From the NCBI RefSeq assembly GCF_001638985.1, contig NW_017265141.1, forward strand, positions 1,667,001 to 1,731,000: 64,000 bases of DNA, read 5' to 3'. Source of the DNA: Phycomyces blakesleeanus NRRL 1555(-) (Eukaryota > Mucoromycota > Mucoromycetes > Mucorales > Phycomycetaceae). How positions within the stretch are numbered: position 1 is the stretch's first letter; each line of letters begins with the position of its first letter. Shown here one piece after another: positions 1 to 11,183 of this stretch. A program made the translations under genes and the position numbers. The notes beneath the pieces were generated by a model, which had not been told where the DNA came from, did no database searches, and was given only the letters and a program-made list of their open reading frames with translations.

Positions 1-1003
1 GTGATTATGTGACTGTGTGGCTGTGTGACTATACAGCTTATGTGACTATGTGACTATGTGATTATACAGCTTATATGACTATATATGTATATGTATATGT
101 ATATATATATATATATTGTTGTCTCTCTCTCTCTCTATCTCTCTCTATCTCTATCTCCATATACTGGACTTTATTTTTCCCATATATTATTTTTTTGAGC
201 TCACTCCGATCTTTTCCATTTTTCTTTTTGGATTTTTGGTGTGATGATTGCATTTATTATAATATACATTATTGTAAGGAACATATCATTGAGCCAATAG
301 TCGTAATTACGACAGTAGAAGTGGCAGAGAGAGTATGGCGCTTAATGAAAAATAATAAAAAAAGGGACAGAAAAGAGAAAAAAAGAAAGAGAAGAGATAA
401 TCTAAAGGCCATTGATTTAACCATGGCAACTTGTTGGATTAGAATTGGTATCCCGTCAGATAGGCTTTCACTGTGCCAACCCAAAGAATGTTCCGTAAAT
501 TTGGAGTTTATTGGATTATTGGACTATTGGATTATTGGTGTAGTCTGTATTTGGGGTTAGGTCTTTGATTAGATGGGTCTATCTATTTGTTCAAGAAGAT
601 GACCAAGCAAGTGTATTTCAATTGGGCTTTCTATTGACACCATCTCCCTTTGATCTGTATTTTATTGACTGACTGTATGAATGCATGATTAGGGCGTGTA
701 TATCTACTATATATACATTTCTTTTTTTTTCTTAAAAAAAAAAGGGCTATAGAAGAGTCACGAACACCCTACTTTTTTTTTTCTTTTTCTTTGGGTAGTT
801 GGGATGGGGTTATTATTCCAGTCGCGCATCAATTTTTTTTTCTTCCCGTGTTTTTCCATGATTTTACCAGCACACACACACACACACATACAAAAAAAAA
901 CCTGGGCCTTCTTCTTTTTATTTTTATTTTAAATCTCTTTCTCTTCTACTCTTCTTTCGTTTCACACCCTCTTTCTCTATTTACTCATAGATAAATCTTG
1001 AAC
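1..1003. other. AT-rich spacer with minisatellite and microsatellites
   Basis: No gene is supported here. The first 80 bases are an imperfect minisatellite built from GTGACTAT and ACAGCTTAT units, followed by TA and CT dinucleotide tracts (about 80-170). Short open frames in this stretch are low-complexity translations of those tracts. The last 200 bases are pyrimidine-rich, with a CA tract near 870-888, and form the promoter/5' UTR of the pyruvate dehydrogenase E2 gene that follows. Confidence 0.6.
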
Positions 1004-3732
1004 ATGTCCGCTGCTAGACGTCAAATTCTCAGAGCCTCTACTGGTCTGTCCACCACTGCCCGTCTCACTGCAACCAGAGCCACTGCCAGAGCCCTCCCTC
1101 TCTTGGCCCAGAGCAGTGCCCGTGCATTCTCTTCCTCAAGGTATATATATATATATATACACGCATACCACAAAACAATACACAAAGGGCAGAGACAAGA
1201 GAATATCATATAACCAAAAAAAAAACACTTTTATAGCCCTTCTAGCTTTGTTGCTCTCCGTGCATGGGCACAGGCAGCTGTTGCAAAGGAAGTCAGACTC
1301 TACAGTGCAAAAGGTAAAAGAACCAAAGAAGAAAAAAAAGAAGTTTGACGCGAGAGACCCAACATTTTATTTTATTTTATTTTGTTTTGTTTTCCCGGGA
1401 ACTCTGAAACTAAACCAAAAAAAAAATACCTCTCGCCTGTTTTTTTTTGTTTGTTTTTTTATTATGGTCTTTATATCTCGTTGCTGTCATATTGATATGG
1501 TATAGCCTATCCTTCCCATAATGTCATTGCCATGCCCGCCCTTTCCCCCACGTAAGGACAACCAAATACATATATATTTATATACAAATTAGTCAGTCAG
1601 TCAGTCAGTCAGTCAGTCAGCCAGTCAATCGATCGATTGATTAATTAAGCAAGCAAGCAAAATCACGTCAATCTAATCTAAATCTTTTATATATATATAC
1701 TTATATTTATATTTGTACAGCATGACACAGGGTGGTATTGGCGTCTGGCAGAAGAAGGTCGGTGATGAAATCCAGCCTGGAGATGTCTTGGTAGAGATCG
1801 AAACCGACAAGGCCCAGATGGACTTTGAGTGCCAGGATGAGGGTTTTGTAGCCAAGATCTTTGCAAAGACTGGTGATAAGGATGTTCCTGTTGGAAAGGT
1901 AATATAGCTATATACATACATATATCAAATCAAATCAAATCAAATCAAATCACATCACATCACATTACCAAAAAAAGAGAAAAAGAAAAAGATCTTGTGC
2001 GTCAAAGAATAATATATATATATTTATCTCATATTTTATATTTCGATAGCCTATTGCTATTCTCGTCGAGAACGCTGATGATGTCGCTGCATTTGAAGAC
2101 TTCTCTATCGAGGATGCCGGTGGTGCTGCTGCTGGTTCCGCTGCTCCTGCAAAGGAAGAATCTCCCGCCAAGGAGGATTCTCCCGCCAAGGAAGAGGCTC
2201 CCGCTAAAGAAGAGGCTCCCGCCCAGGCCTCTTCAGGCTCAGCCAATGGTAAGAGAGATAGAGAGATAGGGCATAATATACATATATATATATATATATA
2301 AATTTCAAAATGAATGGGATGGGTAAAATCCGGGTACCTTTTAAAGATCATAGAGACTTATGCTTTCTCTTTATGTATTATATCTCTCTCTGCGTGTGTG
2401 TGTATTGGGTTCCACAGGTGAAGTCAAGGCAAGTCCCTATGCAAAGGTATGTTTTGGCTTTATTAAAATCAAAAATAAAAAGAGTGTATTTGTGGGTTTC
2501 TGATATTCCATACTATGGCTGTTCTTTTTTCTTCTTCTTTTTTTTAGACCGTCGCTAGAGAGCGTGGTATTGATATTTCTTTAATCAAGGGTACTGGCCC
2601 TAATGGTCGTGTTGTAAAGGAGGATGTTGACAACTATAAGCCTGGTAAGTTTAATGTTTTTGGGATAAGGATTCAAAAAAGAAGAAGAAGAATCTGCCTG
2701 TCTTTATAGAATTGGTTTAATTTTAATGACTATATAATGATAATGATAATAATAATATTATATACAAACAGTCGCTGCTGCTCCTGCTGCTCCTACTCCT
2801 GCCGCTGCCGCTGCTCCTGCTGCTGCTGCCCCCATTCCCGCTGCTTATGCTCCCAAGTCTGCTACTGGTGATGCCTTTGTTGACATCCCCACTACCAACA
2901 TGCGCAAGATCATTGCTTCCCGCTTGACCGAGTCTAAGCAGACCGTTCCCCACTACTACATCACTGTCGAGATCAACATGGACAAGACCAACAAGCTCCG
3001 TGAGGTTCTTAACAAGTCTGCCGATGGAAAGTACAAGTTGTCTGTCAACGATTTTATCATCAAGGCATCTGCTCTTGCTCTCAAGAAGGTTCCCGAGGTT
3101 AACTCTGCATGGCAGGGTGATTATATCCGCCAGTAAGTAATAGTAGTGCAATCCAAATACCATTTAGATGAGGAAATCAAATCAAATCAAGTTCCCCTTA
3201 TGATTTGCTTTCTTTGATTGTATTTTTCGAGTACACCCAAAACACAAAAATCAATATGTAATCTAAAATACTAATCTTTTATATATAATTCTGTTATAGA
3301 TACAACAGCGCGGATATCTGTGTCGCAGTAGCCACACCTACTGGATTGATTACTCCCATTGTTGCCAGCGCTGAGACCAAGGGTCTGTCTGCCATCTCTG
3401 CCCAGGTCAAGGACATGGCCACCCGCGCACGCAGCGGCAAGTTGGCACCTGCTGAATACCAGGGCGGTAGCTTCACCATCTCCAACTTGGGTATGTTTGG
3501 TGTCTCGAACTTCACTGCCATCATCAACCCTCCCCAGTCCTGCATCCTTGCTATCGGTGGTGCTTCTCAAAAGGTTGTCGTTGACGAAACAAAGGAAACC
3601 GGCTTTGGCGTCCGCAACGTGATGGAAGTCACTCTCAGTGCTGACCATCGTGTGGTTGATGGTGCTGTTGGTGCCACCTGGCTCCAGGCCTTTAGAGAGT
3701 ACATGGAGAACCCTTTGAAGATGATGCTCTAA
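1004..3732 (+). CDS. LAT1: Dihydrolipoamide acetyltransferase, E2 of pyruvate dehydrogenase
   Basis: Mitochondrial E2 core enzyme that transfers acetyl groups from lipoyl-lysine to CoA. Nine exons join in frame to about 515 aa: 1004-1140, 1246-1313, 1506-1551, 1721-1898, 2050-2248, 2418-2446, 2548-2644, 2772-3132, 3300-3732. Domains in order: an Arg/Ser/Ala-rich mitochondrial presequence (first ~65 residues); a lipoyl domain starting at MPALSPTM with the lipoylated Lys in ETDKAQMDF (about residue 114); an Ala/Pro/Lys/Glu linker with repeated SPAKEE units; the peripheral E1/E3-binding domain ([21 protein letters not shown]); a second Ala/Pro linker; and the catalytic domain ending with the active-site motif DHRVVDG (His about 488, Asp about 492). 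The ATG at 1004 was chosen because the presequence starts there. Length and order match fungal PDH E2, with one lipoyl domain, rather than the 2-oxoglutarate enzyme. Confidence 0.95.
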
Positions 3733-3787
3733 ATATATAATTTAGATATCTTTTTTTTTTTTAATATCTATCTATCTATACATACAT

Positions 3788-3822
<35 letters not shown>

Positions 3823-4491
3823 CTTATATATATATATATCTTTTTTGTCTCTTTATTATTTTTTATATATCTTTTTTTTTTTTTAAAAAAAAACAAAGCC
3901 AAAATACTCACAATCCACACACACACATACGCGCGCACAAACAAACGAACAAACAAACAAACAAATATATATTACACTACACTACAATATTCGAAAAATA
4001 TTTTTCCTTTAATACACTTTTTTCTATTATAAACAATTTCACTTTAAACAGCCATTAAACCACGCTTGGTATTGGTCTTTATTTATTTTTGTAGTAAAAG
4101 AACAACAGCAATTAAAGATATATATATATATCTATATATATATACATAAAACACGTAAAAGACACTTAAAGAAGAATAATGACGATAAAATAGATAAATA
4201 AAAAGTAAGTAGGCAAAGTAATGTATGAAGGAAGGAACAATGACGTTGCTATTTGTTTTTCAAAAAAAAAAAAAAAAAAAAAACTCAGTTTATTCTATCT
4301 AAGCGCGTTTCTTTTTTTAATTTTTTTTTGTATATATATATATATAGGTATACATATAATATATATACATATATATATATAAATTTTAATTTTTATAATA
4401 TTAAAGTATATACACGTAATATATATATATATATTATATATATATATATATTACGCTTCTACCTTTAATTTTTTTTTTCTTTCTAAATATT
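3733..4491. other. Intergenic spacer, tandem genes LAT1 and importin alpha
   Basis: 3' UTR of the E2 gene and promoter of importin alpha. It holds TA, CA and ACAA repeats (3770-3970), a 19-21 nt A-run near 4262-4282 and long TA stretches up to the next start codon. No ORF or RNA gene is recognisable. Confidence 0.6.
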
Positions 4492-6536
4492 ATGGATCCT
4501 ACATCAGAAGTACGCCGTGGAACATTCAAGGCTCGTAGTCACTTTAAGCCTGAAGAAGTCAGACGCAGAAGAGAAACTGCCCAGATTGAGATTAGAAAAC
4601 AAAAGAAGGAAGAGAATCTGGCAAAGCGCAGAGTTTTCAATGCAGAGACTGTCGATGAAGATTCCGAAGACGAAGTAGACATTATTGCACTTGATGCTCA
4701 AGTAAATATCAACTTAATCTCTTTTTTCTTTTTTGCTTTATTTATTACTATAAAACGACAACAACAAAAAGAGACAGACAGACAGACAGAATTTCAAGAT
4801 TAAAGACCATAAATTATTATAGTTCGATTGACACCTTTTATTGCTTAATTACATCTTTCTGACATACTTGATGGATTAACAAAAAATACTCTTGTGTGCT
4901 TGTGTGTGAATTTATATAGCTTGTCGACATTCTACCTGCCATGGTCGAAGGTGTATTCTCAAACGATATTGAAGCCGCACTTGCTGCCACTGGTCAGTTC
5001 AGAAAGCTTCTTTCTAGAGAAAAGAACCCTCCTATCGAACAGGTTATTGCTTGTGGTGTTGTTCCCCGTTTTGTCGAGTTTTTGGCTTCAGATAGCCCTA
5101 ACCTTCAGGTAAATATAATATATATATATTTGACAATAAATGATTGAATTCCAAATCAATCTTGATTCAATCTTGACATGAGAGATAATTTTTAGAAATT
5201 ATTATCATAATCATTCTAATCAATCAAACTCCTCTGTGTTTTGTTTTAATTTTTAATAGTTTGAGGCAGCATGGGCATTGACCAACATCGCTTCTGGATC
5301 TTCACACCAAACACAGATTGTGATTGAGGCTGGCGCAGTTCCTTATTTTGTTCAACTGTTGAGCAGTGCTCAGAGCGACGTAAAGGAACAGGCTGTCTGG
5401 GCTTTGGGTAACATTGCTGGTGACAGTCCCAACTGCCGTGATTTTGTTCTCCAGGCAAACGCACTCCCTCCCCTGCTCAACATCTTCCAGTCTGAAGAAA
5501 AGATGTCCATGATCCGTAACGCTACCTGGACACTATCCAACTTTTGCCGTGGAAAGAACCCTCAACCTGACTGGAATTTGGTAATATATATATATCCAAA
5601 TCAAATCAAATTATTCTTTTGTTTATTCTTTTGTTTATCTCTTTGTGAATTGGGTAATAGATTGAGCCTGCATTGGGAGCTCTTTCCAAGCTGATTTACT
5701 CCAACGACGACGAGGTTTTGGTAGACACCTGCTGGGCAATTTCTTACCTTTCGGACGGAATCAACGAGCGTATCCAGGCCGTGGTTGAGTCTGGGGTGTG
5801 TGGACAGCTCATCGAGCTTTTGAACCACCCGTCGACCAATGTCCAGACACCAGCTCTGCGTTCGGTCGGTAACATTGTGACCGGCGACGACCTGCAGACC
5901 CAGGAGATCATCAACCAGGGAGCCATTCCTGCTCTGCTGCAGCTTCTGTCGAGCCCCAAGGAGGGTATCCGCAAAGAAGCCTGCTGGACGATCTCAAACA
6001 TCACGGCCGGAAACACCAACCAGATCCAGGCCATCATTGATGCCGGCATCATGCAACCCCTCATCCAGATCCTGGCCTACGGTGATTTTAAGACCAAGAA
6101 GGAGGCCTGCTGGGCGATCTGCAACGCCACCTCGGGTGGACTCAACCGTCCTGAACAGATCAAGTACCTTGTCCAGAACGGCTGCATCAAGCCTCTGTGC
6201 GATATCCTGACCGCCATGGACAACAAGATCTCGATGGTTGCGCTCGACGGTCTGGAGAACATCCTGAAGGCCGGCGAGATGGAGAAGACCCACACCGCCG
6301 ATGGCCTGAACCCCTACGCGCTTCTGATCGAGGAGTGCAATGGTATTGACTACATCCACGCCCTCCAGTCCCACAAGAACGCAGAAATCTACAAGAAGGC
6401 ATATCATGTGATCGACAAGTACTTTAGCTTAGACGAGGATGAAGACCAGGGTGAGATGGCAGCCGAGATGGAGAATGGCCAGTTCTCGTACCAGCAGATG
6501 GGAGCACCCCAGGGAGGTTTTAACTTTGGACAGTAA
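4492..6536 (+). CDS. SRP1: Importin subunit alpha (karyopherin alpha)
   Basis: Adaptor that binds classical nuclear localisation signals and importin beta to carry cargo into the nucleus. Four exons, all phase 0: 4492-4701, 4920-5108, 5260-5580, 5661-6536, giving about 531 aa, the normal family length. The N-terminal importin-beta-binding domain is the basic stretch at about residues 8-50 ([20 protein letters not shown]..). It is followed by an acidic linker and about ten armadillo repeats carrying the NLS-binding Trp/Asn ladder (for example [57 protein letters not shown]). The C-terminus is acidic with a Gly/Gln-rich tail. The last exon is much more GC-rich than the upstream exons and introns. 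The family assignment is secure; which paralog it is cannot be told. Confidence 0.96.
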
Positions 6537-7379
6537 AGAACAAAACAAAAAGGGGAATAAAGTGAAAAGAAAGAAAGAAAGAAAGAAAGAGAGGGAAATA
6601 TATAATATAATATAATATACATACATACAAACAAACAAACAAACAAAAAACAAATTAAACGAATTAAACGAATCAAATCATCATTACTATTATTTATACA
6701 AAACTCAAAAGACATAGACATAGACTAAGAACAAAAAACAAAAGATGGGCGAATTTTGGAGTTAAAGAAGTAGTCAAGTCTCTCAATTAAAGCCAAAAAC
6801 AAAAAGGGTCTTTCAAACCAAGCAATAATAATGTGTGTTATTGTATTTGTGATCAATTAAGAAAAAGAAAGAATTGTTCAAAATAAGATTCAGTTGTTTG
6901 AACACCCCTTTTAAGATCAAAAATAATAATAAAAAGTATAATAAAAAGTATAATACATATATGTATGGTGTATATGTTACATGTTATATATTGTGTGAGT
7001 GTGTATTATATATATGTATATATAATATATATAAAAAAGAAAGAGAGAGAGTTGTATTGTATTGTATTGTATTGTATTGTATTGTATTGTATGATGTATA
7101 TAAAGGAAAGAAGAAGAAAAGAGAACAATAAATGCTAAAGAAAAGAAGAAGATGGTTTACAATGAAAGGTAGAAAGATACTAAGTAAAGTAAAGTAAAGT
7201 GATAGATAGAGGGGGAGGTATCGACAGAAAAAAAAAAAAAAAAAAAAGTGTGTATATGAAAGTAAAATTATAAAAATAAAAATAAAAATAAAAATAAAAC
7301 GTGTTTTTTTTTTTGGTGTTTTGTTTTGTTTTGTTTTGTTTTTTCTTGTGTGTGTATATTTTTTTTTCTTTTTCTTTTT
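6537..7379. other. Convergent 3' spacer with microsatellites
   Basis: Shared 3' region of importin alpha (+) and the GATA factor (-). It contains GAAA, ACAA and AT tracts, a pentanucleotide (TTGTA)n array at about 7050-7093, an A-run near 7228-7246, and AAAAT and TTTTG arrays close to the GATA stop codon. No gene seen. Confidence 0.6.
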
Positions 7380-9131
7380 TTATGAATGAATTGCTGCTTC
7401 TGCCTGGGTGACAATTGGACCAAGGAGTTGAATGATTTGGGAAAGAGCATGCGAATGTTCGTGTCGCGCTTGTTTCCGAACGCGATCCAGACGGTCCACA
7501 AGACTTTCGAGGTCTTCGATTGGACTAGAGTCTCGGACTAGAGGGGTTGATATCGGAGAAGATGAGCCAGAGGCTGTGGTGAAAGACGAGGACGGGAGGC
7601 GGAGACCAGAGAGAAGAGTTGGGGACGGCGGATTGGGTGAAGCGGGAGGCAGAGTCAGGTGGGGTAAGGAGTATGAGGAAGATGAGGACGATGAACGACG
7701 ACGGCCAAAGAACGATTCGAGTCTGACTGCCTGACGGTCAAGAGAGATTGGTGGCAATGACATGTGTTCATCAAAGAATAGACTATGTCTGGGTAACTCT
7801 TGAGAAGAATGGTTTTGTTGTTGATTGTGCTGGTAGTGTGAATTGGATTGGATTTGGATTTGGATTTGATCGATTGGTGGCAATACAAAATGTCTTGCTT
7901 GTACCATTGGAGGAGTCTGTGGCGCATTGCTGGCTGGGGTAAGGATATCTTGCAAGGGTTGTGATGAAGATTGTAAGGAAGATCTGGGCTGATGATGGAT
8001 CATGACACTCGGACAGGCTTCGGTTTCTGGTGGAGGCGTCATTGGCTTAGGCTGGTCTATGACGGGCGGGGCATCGAGTCGTTTTGGAATGATGTAGTCT
8101 TCTATGGCAGGTACGCCACAGCTCATTCCAGAGCCTGATTTTGATTGTGATTGTGATTGTGATTGTGTTGATGACATGTGGCGGGGACGTTTTTCTTTCT
8201 TTTCAGTATCCTTTACTTTACGTTTTCGAATGACAGACAGACGAGCGGGAGAGGGCAGAAGAGGAGTTTCTGAGCCAATGTCCTGATTTGAAGGCACGAC
8301 AATGGTTTCATTGTTGTTCATGTCAGTCGTAGTCGTAGTCGTAGTGGTGGTGGTGGTGGTGGTGGTGGTGGTAGTATTGTTATTGTTATTAGAATTAGTA
8401 TTAGTATTGATGCCCATCTCTTTATCCTCTGCTGTATCCTCTGCTTTTTCGGTCTTGTCTTTTTGTTCGATGGATGTCTGTTTTAAGGTGAGTGCGAGTG
8501 GGTCTTCGAGTTCAATGTCTTCATCGCTGATGCCTTCGTTGATTGCGATTCGTTTTCGACGTTTGATGACGCTTCGTTTCATGCTGACAGGCCGGTGTAC
8601 GTTGTGCAGTTTGTAGTAGAGACCACATGCATTGCAGATAGTGTTTCCAGCCTCGTCTCGGCGCCAGAGTGGGGTTGTGGTGGTGCGACAGTTTGCACAC
8701 ATGAGGGTTTGTTTGTTGACCTGCTGCTGGTTGAATGCTGGGCACCCTGCACAGGACGCAGAGCCACCGGTTCCATCGCAGCGGCCACCACCTGGACAGG
8801 AGCCACCGTTTCCAGGACCACCGCCGCAGTCACTGGTGCCGGAGCCGTCTTTTCTGACCAGACTTCTTTTCATTGTGGGTGGTCTGAGAGTGTTGCGTGC
8901 TTTGAGATAGAGTCCACATGCGTTACAGATTGTGTCGCCGTTGGGAGCCCTTCTCCAGAGTGGGGTTGTTGTTGTGCCGCAGTTTGCACACAGGGTAGCT
9001 GAGACCACGTTTGGCGAGACATCTTTGGATTTCTTTGGTTTCATCTGGTCTTGAATGATGACATCCTGCGATGGACTTGATGACCGTGAGATGGATGTGT
9101 CGAGAGGAAATGTTGGATGGTAAAGTGCCAT
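7380..9131 (-). CDS. Two-finger iron-responsive GATA-type repressor (SreA/Fep1/Urbs1 type)
   Basis: Intronless, 583 aa, starting at the ATG at 9131. Two GATA zinc fingers of the CX2CX17CX2C type lie at about residues 48-72 (CANCGTTTTPLWRR..CNACG) and 145-169 (CANCRTTTTPLWRR..CNACG). Between them is a cysteine block CX5CX8CX2C (Cys about 112, 118, 127, 130; CPGGGRCDGTGG..CAGCP). This inter-finger block is the hallmark of fungal iron regulators such as SreA, Fep1, Sre1 and Urbs1, where it takes part in iron or Fe-S sensing; these proteins repress siderophore and iron-uptake genes when iron is plentiful. A basic RRRKR segment after finger 2 may be a nuclear signal. The rest is low complexity, with a run of about 17 Thr near residue 265 and Ser/Pro/Gln-rich stretches. 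No iron-uptake gene lies nearby, so the regulatory role comes from the family. It is not a one-finger AreA-type nitrogen factor. Confidence 0.92.
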   Translation of the reverse strand: MALYHPTFPLDTSISRSSSPSQDVIIQDQMKPKKSKDVSPNVVSATLCANCGTTTTPLWRRAPNGDTICNACGLYLKARNTLRPPTMKRSLVRKDGSGTSDCGGGPGNGGSCPGGGRCDGTGGSASCAGCPAFNQQQVNKQTLMCANCRTTTTPLWRRDEAGNTICNACGLYYKLHNVHRPVSMKRSVIKRRKRIAINEGISDEDIELEDPLALTLKQTSIEQKDKTEKAEDTAEDKEMGINTNTNSNNNNNTTTTTTTTTTTTTTTTTDMNNNETIVVPSNQDIGSETPLLPSPARLSVIRKRKVKDTEKKEKRPRHMSSTQSQSQSQSKSGSGMSCGVPAIEDYIIPKRLDAPPVIDQPKPMTPPPETEACPSVMIHHQPRSSLQSSSQPLQDILTPASNAPQTPPMVQARHFVLPPIDQIQIQIQSNSHYQHNQQQNHSSQELPRHSLFFDEHMSLPPISLDRQAVRLESFFGRRRSSSSSSSYSLPHLTLPPASPNPPSPTLLSGLRLPSSSFTTASGSSSPISTPLVRDSSPIEDLESLVDRLDRVRKQARHEHSHALSQIIQLLGPIVTQAEAAIHS

Positions 9132-9391
9132 TGCTTTTATTATTTATTTATTTAACCTATATAAATATATTTCCTTTCTCTCTCTATATTGTACTGTATT
9201 ATTTTATATTATATAATATATATTTATATTTATATTTATATTTATATATATAAAAAATACTATTATTTGTGGGGGGGGGGGGGGAAAGAAAGCAAGCAAG
9301 AGAGAAATATTTCTTGTAACAAAAAGGGGAAAGAAAAGAAGATGAAAGAGAAATAATAACAATAATAATAGTAATAGCAATAATAGCAATC

Positions 9392-9422
<31 letters not shown>

Positions 9423-10267
9423 CAGGCTGGATTATTCGACAATCAGATAAAAAACGAAAAAAAAATAACAAAATATAAAAAAAAGGGGGGGCGTTTTTGA
9501 TCTTCCATCAGATTGTATATAGCTTATTATAAAATACTTTTGGACGGATGTTTAAAATAGATCACTCCGCCATCGATAATCTGATTAACCCTCGTTTTAT
9601 TTTTTCATTCATTTGTGCACAATTTTTTTTTCTTTTTTTTTTTTTTGTGTACATAAATATTTATTATACTATTGTATTGTATTGTATTGTATTGTAATAT
9701 TATATTCTATATAAATATACATATATGTATAAAAGTATAAAATATATATATATATGCACACACTTTATCTTTAATATATTTATATATAAAAATCTATATA
9801 TCTGTATCCAAGTATGTACACTTTACACACTACACTCACACACTCATAAAAATACAAATACAATATTATATTATATTATATATATGTATATAAGCTGTCT
9901 AAAAATGTTAATTGTTTAATCAGAAAATTAGGTACAGATTGCTTTAAATGGTACGAAATGCAAAACTAACGATACGTCTGTTTCTTTTAAACAATAAAAA
10001 AAAATTGAACTATCTAATACTTTCTTTCTCTCTTTCTTTCTCTTTTACTTTCTTTATTAGATCCACATAAACCATACCACTATATCCATAATACAGTGCT
10101 ATGAGTTCAAGTGCTTAATAACCTTGCATGTACAATATTCTATAATCCCATTCCATTCCATTCTATTCTATTCTATTCTATTTGACTTGACTTGATTTTA
10201 CTGACTAACTAACTGAGTCAGTGAGTCAGTGAGTGAGTGAGTGAGCGATTAATTGATTAATTGATTA

Positions 10268-10298
<31 letters not shown>

Positions 10299-10621
10299 AA
10301 TTGATTGATTATCAGCAAAAAAAAAAAAAGAAAAAAATCAAAGATATTTATAAAAAGTATATATATATATATATACACATAGTAATTTTTAGCTATACTA
10401 CTACTGCTAATACCATTGCAATTGCTAACAGTATCAACACAAAAAAGCAGCAATAAGAATCAGATATCTATTAGTATTTTTTTTTTTGCTGAGCCTAATC
10501 TTAACCAATGATCGGTTGATGAAAAATAGATATAAAAAAAAAAGATCAAACAAAACATAGATAACAAAATTATTTTAATTTTTTAATTTTTTTTTTTACT
10601 TTTTTTACCCGGGACCTAATA
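9132..10621. repeat. Spacer rich in homopolymers and short tandem repeats
   Basis: Upstream region of the GATA gene. It contains a G-run of about 14 (9271-9284), an A-run of about 29 (9392-9420), further A/T-runs, TATTG pentamers at about 9666-9695 and a TTGATTGA array at 10248-10310. No convincing ORF, tRNA or conserved element was seen apart from the short ORF listed next. Confidence 0.6.
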
Positions 10622-10747
10622 ATGGCCTTTGAAGCCGAATATCCTCGCAGAAAGAGAAAAGGAATGAAAAGAAAAAAGCACAAAAAAAAGATTACATGGA
10701 GAAATGAAGAGGATATTTATGGTATTGATAATGATGATGATTATTAA
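10622..10747 (+). CDS. Possible short basic ORF, unknown
   Basis: ATG-to-TAA frame of 41 codons. The product would be very basic in the middle (RRKRKGMKRKKHKKK) with an acidic tail ending in IDNDDDY. It is the only stretch between the GATA gene and MED5 with a balanced, non-repetitive codon string. I do not recognise it. It is not L41, which is shorter and has a different sequence. It could be a small nuclear or nucleolar peptide, a terminal exon of an unrecognised gene, or chance. Confidence 0.2.
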   Translation: MAFEAEYPRRKRKGMKRKKHKKKITWRNEEDIYGIDNDDDY

Positions 10748-11183
10748 TTTATAATACAATACAATATATATATATATATATATATGGAAAAGAGAGAAAG
10801 AAAAAAAAAAAAAAAAAGACCGCGGTTGACTGTCTACTCAGCATCATCAACCGATACTTCCATTTCCCACACTCTTTTGGTTCATTATTTCTTATGCTTA
10901 TTCTTATTCTTACCATTATTATTATAAGCATAGTATGGTATGGTATAGCATAGCATAGCATAATATATTACTTCTTGATGTGACTTGCTTTCTATTCTAC
11001 TCTACTCTATTACTATAGTCTATTACTATATATCTAAATATTACTTATTGGTCTTTTGCTCTTTTGCTCTTTTGCTATTTCTGCATTTGGATTGGTGCAA
11101 AATAATATAAAAAGAAAAAAAGAAACCTTTTTTTTTCGGAATTAACCGATAATTAAAGTTTTCAATATATAAATATATTATTA
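10748..11183. other. Spacer between short ORF and MED5 3' end
   Basis: AT-rich sequence with TA, AAAG and GCATA/GTATG pentamer repeats near 10925-10965 and TTTTGC repeats near 11055. It probably includes the MED5 3' UTR. No gene seen. Confidence 0.5.

Noticed and set aside
75..560. 161-codon plus-strand frame at the left end
   Set aside because: Translates CT/TA microsatellites and T-rich sequence into Tyr/Ser/Leu/Ile repeats; no domain and no splice context.
1116..1505. 129-codon frame overlapping the first LAT1 introns
   Set aside because: Runs through clear GT..AG introns; the spliced frame gives the E2 presequence and lipoyl domain instead.
8302..8616. Plus-strand Val-rich frame
   Set aside because: Antisense to the poly-Thr tract and second finger region of the GATA gene.
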